From positions 1-7,057 of the forward strand of contig JAGLTZ010000083.1 in the NCBI GenBank assembly GCA_023135015.1: a DNA stretch of 7,057 nt, read 5' to 3'. Of the stretch, positions 1-6,045 are shown piece by piece. A program made the position numbers and the translations under genes. Within the stretch, counting starts at the first letter, position 1. Every line of letters begins with the position of its first letter. The DNA comes from Candidatus Latescibacterota bacterium (lineage in GTDB: Bacteria; Blakebacterota; Blakebacteria; Blakebacterales; Blakebacteraceae). The notes below the pieces were generated by a model, which was given only the letters and a program-made list of their open reading frames with translations, did no database searches and was not told the origin of the DNA.

Positions 1-2762
1 CGCTGCGGCTCGAAGAGGTGGGCGTCCTTGGCGAACACCTCGGCACTGAATTCCTTGAATGGCCAGATGTCGGTGAGGTAGATGCCGCGGCCGTATGTGC
101 CGATGGCCAGGTCCCGCTCCCTCTTCTGTATGTCGATGTCCATGATGATCGCATCCGGGGCGTCATCCGACATATTGATCCAGTTCCCGCCTCGGTCGTA
201 AGAGAGGAACAGGCCATAGTCGGTGGCCAGGTAGAGCACGTCGGGGTTATCCGGGTCCTCCACGATATCGTTCACCGGATCCATCATCCCGTTGCTCAGA
301 TCCTTCCACGTCTTGCCCATGTCCTCGGTGACGAAGATGTAGGTGGTGTCCTCGTTGTGGGTACGGTAGCCGGTCCAGGCTACATAGCACCTCAGCAGTT
401 CATGGGCGGAAGGCGCGACCCGGGCAACCCACCGGTCGAAGGGTATGTGATCGCCCCGCACACCTCTTTTCGGGGTGCCGTTCTCGTTCCAGAACTCGAA
501 GGTGATATTGGTCCAGTTGTTCCCGAAGTCTGTGCTCACCTGGAGGTTGCCGTCGTCGGTCCCGGCCCAGTACACGCCTGGTTTCACCGCGGATTCCGCA
601 AAGGTGTAGATGGTGGCGTACTGCATGTTGGTGAGCTTGGATTGGGCGATCCGCTCCGGGTCGGCACGGGAGAGGTCGGGACTCACCCGCTCGAAGGTAC
701 CTTCATCGCCACGGGTCTGTGATCGCCAGACGTGCTGTGAGCAGATGAAGACTATCCCCGGGTTGTGGGGTGATAGGAAGATGGGAGCATCCCACTGGTA
801 CCTCTCAGCGGGAAGTCCTGCCGCAGCCTCCTCGGCTGAAGTACGCTGCTGTAGGCGCAACGTTGCCCCGGTCCTGAAGTCCATCCGGCTGGAGCCGCCG
901 AACTGGCTCTCGAAGTAGATCCATTCCGGGTTCCACCAGTCGTGCAGCACATAGTAGGCGTCACCGGTGGGCAGGTAGGTCCAGTCGGCGGGGTAGACGC
1001 CGTAGGAGTTCCTGTTCCGGGAAGGCCCGAACCAGGCGCCGTTGTCCTGGGTTCCGCCCATCACGTTGTAGGGGAACTCGTCGTCTACGGAGATGTCGTA
1101 GAACTGCTGGGCGCTGATGCGGTCCTTCTGCGACCAGTGTTCCCCGCCGTCCCAGGTCTCGCTCACCGCGGCATCGTTGCCGTTGAGGATGTGGTTGGAG
1201 TTGAGCGGGTCGATCCACATGCCACGCGTGTCGACGTGGCACTTGTTCCTGCCCGTCCAGCGTGTGTTGCGGAAGGTCCTCCCGCCATCTTCCGATTTCA
1301 CGACCCTGGGATTGCAGCAGTAGAGGATGTCAGGGTTGTTCGGGTCGACCTCAATCCTGGCGTAGTACCCGGCCTCGGTCTGGTTGACCTCCACGCTTCC
1401 GCCCTGATGAGAGTATTCTGTCATCCGGGTCCAGGTTTCGCCCTGGTCCTGGGACATGTATACAACACCGTCAATCTTGGCAGGTTGCATGATAGCGAGC
1501 GCGCCGCCGTAGATGGTCTGCAGGACGTAGCGGTTGATCGTCTGGTAACGGCCGGCATTACGTTCCCCTTCACCCGTCTCCTCCTCGGGAGTGGCCAGCA
1601 GTATCTCGATCTCGTCTATCGAGGCGATGATGTCCTCGTCGCCGGCGAACACCTCCCGCGCCCGCTGGTTGAATCGCTCCATATTGACCCGGGCTTTTGT
1701 GAGGAATTCACGGTCGTCCACCAGTTCGTTGAGCTTCGTGGTCAGGTCGTCGGCCGATTCCGCCTCGATCTTGTCATGGCGCACCATCCGTGCTATCTGC
1801 CGGTTGATACGATAGTCCTTCCACTGGTTGAAAGAGAAACCGTTGCGGAAGAGAGACCGGGTTCTGAACCGGCCCGAGTTCAGGCGCTGGCTCAGGCCGA
1901 GGTTGACCTCCTCGTCGAGCCGGGCGTAGACGATGTCCGGGTCCTTCTGATACATCGCCAGCCCGTTACGCCCCATGAGGGTGTCCAGCGGCAGGCCGTT
2001 CTCGAGCCTCTTCCAGGACCGCCCGCCGTCTGTCGTCTTGTAGAGCCAGTTGCCTTCCTGACGATCTATGAAGGTCCAGGTGCGCCGGAAGGTCTTGTAG
2101 GCGGCGGCGATGATCACGTCCGGGTTGTCGGGGTCCATGACGAAATCGCCAACCCCGCGGTCATCGACGGGGCATACGTTCTCCCAGTGCTCACCGCCGT
2201 CGGTTGTCTTGTAGAGACCGCGCTCGCAGTCCATCTCGTTACCGTAGAGCTTTCCCTCGCAGGCCACGTAGACGATATCCGGGTCGGTGGGATGGACCAT
2301 GATCTTGGGGATGTAGTAGCTCTCGGTGAGGCCGACGTTCGTCCAGGTCTCGCCGGTGTCGGTGGATTTCCACACCCCGTTGCCATGGGCGCTGGAGCGG
2401 GCGTGCATCGCCTCGCCGGTTCCCAGGTAGAGGATGTCGGGATCGGAGGGCGCGATACCGAGATAGCCCATGCTCACGTTGCCGTACTGATCGAAGATCG
2501 GCTTAAAGCTGATACCCGCATCCTCGGTTTTCCACAGACCTCCCGAACCGGTCAGGGCGTAGTACACAATGCTCTGGCCCGGCGGGACGGCAAAGGCGGT
2601 GATTCGTCCCGAGAATGTCCAGGGGCCGATGTGGCGCCAGCTGAAGTTGTTGAGGTCATCCGTGGAGATCGGGCTCTGTGCCAGGACCACGGCCTGCCCG
2701 AGGGGCAGCATGGTGATCAGCAGTGCTGTGAATGCAATCGTCTTAAACCTGGGCGCTGCCAT
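1..2762 (-). CDS. Secreted BNR/Asp-box (VPS10/sortilin-like) beta-propeller protein, 3' end beyond window
   Basis: I read one uninterrupted frame of 920 codons from an ATG at 2762 to the window edge, so the C-terminus is missing. Residues 1-28 form a signal peptide: basic MAAPRFK, a hydrophobic core, then VLA before QS. Ten Asp-boxes (S/T-x-D-x-G-x-x-W/F) lie near residues 78, 132, 185, 242, 436, 489, 535, 742, 811 and 853. Many are preceded by a (D/N)PD(I/V)(L/V)Y strand (106, 159, 212, 273, 475, 838). WRHIGP..FSGRI (42-53), GGTQDNG (569-575) and GTYGRGIY (888-895) are motifs I associate with large BNR proteins often annotated 'glycosyl hydrolase' or 'sialidase'. Residues about 285-415 form a charged, probably helical insert without Asp-boxes. 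The start is supported by AGGAAGG and AAGGA upstream, 19 bp after the previous stop. Family knowledge suggests an extracellular or periplasmic propeller; no sialidase catalytic set is evident, so binding or scaffolding is as likely as catalysis. The substrate is unknown. Confidence -1.
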   Translation of the reverse strand, partial: MAAPRFKTIAFTALLITMLPLGQAVVLAQSPISTDDLNNFSWRHIGPWTFSGRITAFAVPPGQSIVYYALTGSGGLWKTEDAGISFKPIFDQYGNVSMGYLGIAPSDPDILYLGTGEAMHARSSAHGNGVWKSTDTGETWTNVGLTESYYIPKIMVHPTDPDIVYVACEGKLYGNEMDCERGLYKTTDGGEHWENVCPVDDRGVGDFVMDPDNPDVIIAAAYKTFRRTWTFIDRQEGNWLYKTTDGGRSWKRLENGLPLDTLMGRNGLAMYQKDPDIVYARLDEEVNLGLSQRLNSGRFRTRSLFRNGFSFNQWKDYRINRQIARMVRHDKIEAESADDLTTKLNELVDDREFLTKARVNMERFNQRAREVFAGDEDIIASIDEIEILLATPEEETGEGERNAGRYQTINRYVLQTIYGGALAIMQPAKIDGVVYMSQDQGETWTRMTEYSHQGGSVEVNQTEAGYYARIEVDPNNPDILYCCNPRVVKSEDGGRTFRNTRWTGRNKCHVDTRGMWIDPLNSNHILNGNDAAVSETWDGGEHWSQKDRISAQQFYDISVDDEFPYNVMGGTQDNGAWFGPSRNRNSYGVYPADWTYLPTGDAYYVLHDWWNPEWIYFESQFGGSSRMDFRTGATLRLQQRTSAEEAAAGLPAERYQWDAPIFLSPHNPGIVFICSQHVWRSQTRGDEGTFERVSPDLSRADPERIAQSKLTNMQYATIYTFAESAVKPGVYWAGTDDGNLQVSTDFGNNWTNITFEFWNENGTPKRGVRGDHIPFDRWVARVAPSAHELLRCYVAWTGYRTHNEDTTYIFVTEDMGKTWKDLSNGMMDPVNDIVEDPDNPDVLYLATDYGLFLSYDRGGNWINMSDDAPDAIIMDIDIQKRERDLAIGTYGRGIYLTDIWPFKEFSAEVFAKDAHLFEPQ

Positions 2763-2781
2763 TGTTCCTTCCCTTCCTGTC

Positions 2782-3744
2782 TCAGATAGCCTCCATCGTC
2801 GACGGAGGCTTCGGGGTTACATTGTATGTGACACTGACCACACCGGGGACTTCCGATATGATCCTGCCAGCCAGCCTCTCGATGGTCTCGAAAGGCAATC
2901 TTGTGGGTTCAGCTGTGCGGGCGTCGATACTGTCCCAGCATCTGATCTCGATCTGCAGGCCGAAGTCTCGCTGCCCGTCACGCATGCCGGTGACCCGATC
3001 ATCGTGTAGGATCGCCAGTTTGAGAAATGCGTCAACTTCGGCGAGTTCTTCCTCGGTGATTGCTGTCGCCTGCCTGACCAGTTCAATCTTCTCGGGCGTG
3101 ACCTCGCCGATCACCCTTGTGGAGAGGGCAGGGCCGGGAAAGGGCATTCTGTTGTAGACCGACTCTGGCAGGCCGACGGCCTCTGCAACCTTGCGGACCC
3201 CATCTTTGCGGATTTGCGCGAGCGGTTCGATAATCTTGTACCCGAATGCTTTCTGCGTATCGATCCCCAGTTGCTCGAATACATTATGCTGCCGTTTGAT
3301 GCCGGCGACTGTCTCGTCCACATCGGTGAGGATTGTACCCTGAAGCAGGTATTTCGCGTTGCTTTCCTTTACGAGTTCACCAAAGACGTCTCTGTAGAAG
3401 GTCCGGGTGATCGCCTCCCGTTTTTCCTCGGGATCTGTTACTCCCCTCAGGGCCTCGAAGAACTGCTCGCGGGCGTCAATCAACTCCACGTGAACACCCA
3501 GCTCTGCGAACAGGGAAACAACCTCCTGGGGCTCACCCTGCCTCATCAGACCGTTCTCAATGAAGCAGGTCTTAAGCCGATCCCTAAGGGCCTTATGACC
3601 GAGTATGGTCACCATTGAGGAATCCACACCGCCCGAAAGAGCGTTGATAGCAACACCCTCACCGACGGTTGAGGATATCTCGTCAACTTTTTCCCGGATG
3701 AACTCCTCGGAGTTCATATCTTCTATTCTGATTTCCTCGATCAT
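2782..3744 (-). CDS. guaA: GMP synthase-like ATP-pyrophosphatase subunit (GuaA C-terminal half only, divergent)
   Basis: This 320-residue protein matches the ATP-pyrophosphatase and dimerisation domains of GMP synthase, which amidates XMP to GMP using ATP and ammonia. The PP-loop SGGVDSS is at residues 37-43. Further family blocks are FIENGLMRQGE (61-71), TDPEEKRE (103-110), QGT (135-137), EPL..IRKDGVRKV (173-186), PFPGPALSTR (201-210), GEVTPEKIE (213-221) and a KPPSTMEAI tail (312-320). There is no glutamine amidotransferase domain, so it resembles the split archaeal-type subunit of about 310 residues; ammonia would come from a separate GATase or free ammonium. Several normally invariant blocks differ: KRQHN for KSHHN, NRMPFPGPALSTR for a RHPFPGPGLAVR-like block, TAEPTRLP for TADWARLP, and EAI for EWE at the C-terminus. 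It may be a divergent GMP synthase or a paralogue acting on another substrate. The start has AGGAGG at 3754-3759, 9 nt upstream. The fold is secure; the exact reaction is less so. Confidence -1.
   Translation of the reverse strand: MIEEIRIEDMNSEEFIREKVDEISSTVGEGVAINALSGGVDSSMVTILGHKALRDRLKTCFIENGLMRQGEPQEVVSLFAELGVHVELIDAREQFFEALRGVTDPEEKREAITRTFYRDVFGELVKESNAKYLLQGTILTDVDETVAGIKRQHNVFEQLGIDTQKAFGYKIIEPLAQIRKDGVRKVAEAVGLPESVYNRMPFPGPALSTRVIGEVTPEKIELVRQATAITEEELAEVDAFLKLAILHDDRVTGMRDGQRDFGLQIEIRCWDSIDARTAEPTRLPFETIERLAGRIISEVPGVVSVTYNVTPKPPSTMEAI
2788..2810 (-). repeat. Hairpin at the 3' end of the GuaA-like gene
   Basis: AGCCTCC (2788-2794) and GGAGGCT (2804-2810) form a perfect 7-bp stem with a 9-nt loop across the last codons before the TGA at 2782. 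It lacks a T-run, and the next ribosome site follows within about 20 nt, so transcription probably continues into the Asp-box gene. It could act as a processing or stability element within the operon, or be incidental to coding. Confidence -1.
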
Positions 3745-3835
3745 GCCTGGCTTCCTCCTGGTTCTGCTTCTCTGGGTTCAGTACTCGCTCAATGTCCAGA
3801 GCCTGCAGCTCGCCGCTCCCATCGTACCACGTGTT

Positions 3836-3897
3836 CGGCGACTTTCTGCCCGCCGTAGCCCCTGTTTGTGGGGGCACCGGTTTCCGCTGGTGAAACC
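3836..3897 (-). promoter_or_regulatory. Three packed hairpins upstream of the GuaA-like gene (candidate structured leader)
   Basis: Three perfect inverted repeats sit within 62 nt. On the plus strand they are CGGCG 3836-3840 with CGCCG 3851-3855, GCCCC 3858-3862 with GGGGC 3871-3875, and GGTTTC 3879-3884 with GAAACC 3892-3897, separated by only 2 and 3 nt. CACC (3875-3878) can also pair with GGTG (3889-3892), giving a pseudoknot or alternative fold. They lie 92-153 nt before the ATG at 3744. I could not match them to a known riboswitch or small RNA. A weak extended -10 (TGGTACGAT on the minus strand, 3829 to 3821) lies just downstream; if that is the promoter, the repeats are DNA sites and not part of the leader RNA. 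Confidence -1.
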
Positions 3898-3919
3898 CAC
3901 TGACTCTTAGTGTGAGGGT

Positions 3920-3938
3920 CCCGGCATTACCTGCCGGG
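3920..3938 (-). terminator. Hairpin spanning the stop codon of the exported-protein gene (weak terminator candidate)
   Basis: CCCGGCA (3920-3926) and TGCCGGG (3932-3938) form a perfect 7-bp GC-rich stem with a 5-nt loop that contains most of the TAA stop of the minus-strand gene. No T-run follows on either strand, so it is not a canonical intrinsic terminator. It could act as a Rho-independent pause, an mRNA 3'-end stabiliser, or have no role. Confidence -1.
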
Positions 3939-4484
3939 AGAGTCGAGGAACTGGAAGTACTTCCGCCGCCACTTCAGGGGGAGCAGGAAATCTGTCTTAT
4001 GGCGTTCGTAGCGGAACGTGACGGTGCGTTTGAATTCTATCCGTTCGGGCACCTTCAGGAACCCGAACGAGTAGTTGCCGCGCTGCAGGGTGCTGTTGAA
4101 GAGCCCCTCGACATCCACCACGTTCATGAAGCCTATTGTATGGGTGATCTCCCTCTGGGTGAGTGTGATCAGGGTGGGATCAAACCGTGCATCCCGGTAA
4201 GGGACTACACGTATGGCCAGCAGATTCCAGTTTCTGGGCAGACGGGCTTTCTCCTGTTCGTAGCGGTCGTATTCGTTAGCTGTGAGCACGGTTTTTGCGA
4301 CCTCCCGACCGAGAGAATCGGGGTGCAGGTAGATGAACCTGATGGAGAGATCGCCCGCCTGCAGGATGGCGGAGTGGTCTTTCAAGATCTCTCTGGCGTC
4401 TCTCTGAGCCGAAGCTCCAGCGGGCAGACCGACAACGGAGACTGCTGCGGAGAACAGAAGGAGCTTGCGTAGGAGAGGGCGCAT
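3927..4484 (-). CDS. Exported protein of unknown function, 185 residues
   Basis: I do not recognise a family. The N-terminus is a clear Sec signal peptide: MRPLLRK, a hydrophobic stretch to about residue 20, and a GASA cleavage site before Q27. No cysteine follows it, so this is not a lipoprotein. The mature part of about 159 residues contains no cysteine at all. It starts with a charged segment (RDAREILKDH), and its second half is basic and aromatic with alternating patterns suggesting beta strands (SFGFLKVPERIEFKRTVTFRYERHK, residues 139-163 in part). GAGG lies 4 nt before the ATG, and a good sigma70-like promoter lies upstream at 4520-4548. The minus frame is preferred over the overlapping plus-strand frame because it has the signal peptide, ribosome site, promoter and a stop inside a hairpin. 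It precedes the GuaA-like gene by 182 bp. The name would be hypothetical secreted protein; the periplasmic or outer-surface location is inferred. Confidence -1.
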   Translation of the reverse strand: MRPLLRKLLLFSAAVSVVGLPAGASAQRDAREILKDHSAILQAGDLSIRFIYLHPDSLGREVAKTVLTANEYDRYEQEKARLPRNWNLLAIRVVPYRDARFDPTLITLTQREITHTIGFMNVVDVEGLFNSTLQRGNYSFGFLKVPERIEFKRTVTFRYERHKTDFLLPLKWRRKYFQFLDSPGR

Positions 4485-4519
4485 TTTTCCTCAAGTGGTC
4501 GAAAGTGATTACTACCAGA

Positions 4520-4548
4520 AGTATCTGACCGCCCGGCTGAGCTGTCAA
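4520..4548 (-). promoter_or_regulatory. Sigma70-like promoter for the exported-protein gene
   Basis: On the minus strand a perfect -35 box TTGACA (4548 to 4543) is followed by a 17-bp spacer and GATACT (4525 to 4520), which matches four of six bases of TATAAT. Transcription would begin near 4513, giving a leader of about 28 nt before the ATG at 4484. The -35 box lies inside a nested inverted repeat (4532-4573), so a bound regulator could block it. Confidence -1.
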
Positions 4549-4573
4549 GAGAGGGTGGATTCCCTCTGCCGGG
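4532..4573. repeat. Nested inverted repeat between divergent promoters
   Basis: Outer arms CCCGGC (4532-4537) and GCCGGG (4568-4573) enclose inner arms AGAGGG (4550-4555) and CCCTCT (4562-4567) around a 6-nt centre. Both pairs are perfect. The left half overlaps the spacer and -35 box of the minus-strand promoter. The right half ends about 35 bp before the -35 of the tRNA promoter. It may be an operator or a cruciform. There is no T-run beside it, so it is not a classical terminator. The regulator is unknown. Confidence -1.
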
Positions 4574-4608
4574 TGAAGAATCGGGATTTCGGTACCGGGG
4601 TGGTGGGG

Positions 4609-4637
4609 TTGACACTTAATCCGCTCTGGGTCATATT
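4609..4637 (+). promoter_or_regulatory. Sigma70-like promoter for the tRNA-Gly unit
   Basis: A perfect -35 TTGACA (4609-4614) is separated by 17 bp from CATATT (4632-4637), which has four of six consensus bases. The predicted start is near 4644, about 8 nt before the mature tRNA 5' end at 4652. This is a typical stable-RNA layout with a very short 5' leader. The same promoter probably also serves the two downstream protein genes, because no terminator or second promoter is evident after the tRNA. Confidence -1.
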
Positions 4638-4651
4638 CTTCAGCACGAAAT

Positions 4652-4730
<79 letters not shown>

Positions 4731-4738
4731 AATCAACC

Positions 4739-4753
4739 GGAGATCCCGCTCTG
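4739..4753 (+). promoter_or_regulatory. Ribosome binding site and probable CTG start of the permease
   Basis: GGAG at 4739-4742 stands 8 nt before an in-frame CTG at 4751-4753. No ATG, GTG or TTG in this frame lies between the tRNA end and the first membrane segment. The in-frame ATG at 4667 is inside the tRNA D arm, and the next standard start, GTG at 4823, would cut into the first hydrophobic helix. A TTG at 4728 is out of frame and opens an 8-codon frame whose TGA (4752-4754) overlaps the CTG. Confidence -1.
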
Positions 4754-6043
4754 AACCAGGAAGCCGAAAAAGAAGCCAGGCGGACAGTCGCAGGCCCGCT
4801 CATCGCGGGGGTTCTGCTCCTGGTGGGACTGTATCTGACCACCCGGCAGGCGGTGGGACCGTTCATGCTCTATGTGGCGCTCCTGCTGCTGCTGCACCCG
4901 TGGTGGGGTGAGAAGTGGGCGCATGCATTCATAATGGTGGGCACCCTGTTCTTCGCTATCTGGCTGGTGGCTGAGATCCATGTGGTGCTGATACCCTTCG
5001 CCCTCGGACTGCTGTTCGCCTATCTACTTGATCCTCTGATCGACCGCATAGAGACCTGGAAAGTGCCGCGCACTGCCGCCATCGCGGGACTGGTGCTCTT
5101 CTCCCTGCTGGCAGTCGGTGTCGTTATGGTATCGATAGTGCCGATCCTGGTTGATCAGATCGGTTCTCTGATCAACAACCTGCCCAATTACTTCAACCAG
5201 GTGCAGAGCTGGCTGGAGGGGGGGGTACTTCCCTGGCTCGGCAGGATGGGTTTCGATGTCAGTCCCGATGCCATGTCAGAAGCTCTCTTCGGCGAGAGCG
5301 CACAGGCAGGCCGTACGCTGCAGCGCCTTCTGGGGGGTGCGCTGGAAGTCACAAGCGGTGTCTACACACTGCTGGCCCAGATGCTGAATATACTCCTGAT
5401 ACCTATTGTCTCCTTCTACCTGCTCAAGGACTACGACACAATCGCCACCTGGGCGGGAGAGCTCGTCCCGCCGAAACGAAGGCCGGCGCTTCAGAAGCTG
5501 GGCGGTGAGATAGGGGGAGCGCTGAGCAATTACCTGCGTGGCCAGTTCGCTGTCTGTGTCATCATCGGCCTCCTTTACGGTATCGGGTTCGGAATCTTCG
5601 GAATCCAGTATGCGGTGCTGCTGGGTCTGGTCGCCGGCCTTCTCTCCCTGATCCCGTATGTGGGCAGCATCTTGACGATGGTAATTGCCGGTATCGTTGC
5701 GCTTCTCGGGCCGGCTCCACTGGGTGATCTTCTCAGGGTGGTCATCGTCTTCGTTGTGGTACAGCTTCTGGACGGCAACCTGATCACGCCGAAGATCATG
5801 GGAGAGCGATTCGGGCTCCACCCCGTGATAATCATGTTCTCGGTGCTTGTCTTCGCTGCACTCCTGGGTTTTGTAGGTCTATTGATCGCGGTTCCGCTGA
5901 CTGCTGTTCTCAAGGTCGTGGCTGACCAGCTACTGGCTCGCTATAGAAACAGCGGCCTATTCGCCTTGGAAGCTGACGACGAAAAAGTGATGGCAACGGC
6001 AGTATCGGGGACGGCAGAAGCAGAAACAGACGTCCCGGAATAG
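4751..6043 (+). CDS. AI-2E family transporter (PerM/YdiK/TqsA-like permease)
   Basis: This integral inner-membrane protein belongs to the AI-2E transporter family (formerly UPF0118), whose members have been linked to autoinducer-2 export, ion/proton antiport or general permease roles; its substrate cannot be read from sequence. From the CTG start it has 430 residues. Hydrophobic segments fall near 16-30, 36-49, 58-75, 77-93, 110-132, 200-225, 265-287, 288-322, 328-340 and 358-392. Family hallmarks are VLIPFALGLLFAYLLDPLIDR (about 79-99), SFYLLKDYD (about 221-229), LIPYVGS (300-306) and LLDGNLITPKIMG (339-351). A soluble loop lies at about 140-200. The first helices (16-75), before the usual family start, appear to be an N-terminal extension. 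A start at 4667 would translate the tRNA gene, so I reject it; GTG at 4823 is the conservative alternative. The family is certain, the start moderately so. The stop is 2 nt before the next gene, indicating translational coupling. Confidence -1.
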   Translation: MNQEAEKEARRTVAGPLIAGVLLLVGLYLTTRQAVGPFMLYVALLLLLHPWWGEKWAHAFIMVGTLFFAIWLVAEIHVVLIPFALGLLFAYLLDPLIDRIETWKVPRTAAIAGLVLFSLLAVGVVMVSIVPILVDQIGSLINNLPNYFNQVQSWLEGGVLPWLGRMGFDVSPDAMSEALFGESAQAGRTLQRLLGGALEVTSGVYTLLAQMLNILLIPIVSFYLLKDYDTIATWAGELVPPKRRPALQKLGGEIGGALSNYLRGQFAVCVIIGLLYGIGFGIFGIQYAVLLGLVAGLLSLIPYVGSILTMVIAGIVALLGPAPLGDLLRVVIVFVVVQLLDGNLITPKIMGERFGLHPVIIMFSVLVFAALLGFVGLLIAVPLTAVLKVVADQLLARYRNSGLFALEADDEKVMATAVSGTAEAETDVPE

Positions 6044-6045
6044 AC

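Noticed and set aside
18..722. Plus-strand open frame of 234 codons
   Set aside because: It is also antisense to the Asp-box gene, in the same mirror frame, with no recognisable motifs.
1..2762. Calling the Asp-box protein an active sialidase
   Set aside because: Asp-boxes are structural. I could not identify the arginine triad, the tyrosine nucleophile or the FRIP-type motif of sialidases.
942..2789. Plus-strand open frame of 615 codons
   Set aside because: It lies antisense to the Asp-box gene. Its translation is a valine/glycine/proline-rich mirror of the codon pattern and shows no domain, while the minus strand has a signal peptide and ten Asp-boxes.
3745..3926. 6S RNA, SRP RNA, purine, TPP, FMN or ZTP riboswitch in the GuaA-like gap
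   Set aside because: I compared remembered conserved cores with both strands and found no match, so no known RNA family is assigned.
3920..3938. Canonical intrinsic terminator after the exported-protein gene
   Set aside because: The stem is strong, but no U-tract follows on either strand, so it is listed only as a weak candidate.
3912..4472. Plus-strand open frame of 186 codons
   Set aside because: It overlaps the exported-protein gene almost completely, but it lacks a signal peptide and a promoter and shows no motif. The minus frame has all the initiation signals.
5276..5821. Minus-strand open frame of 181 codons
   Set aside because: It is antisense to the permease membrane helices; its charged composition is the complement of hydrophobic codons.
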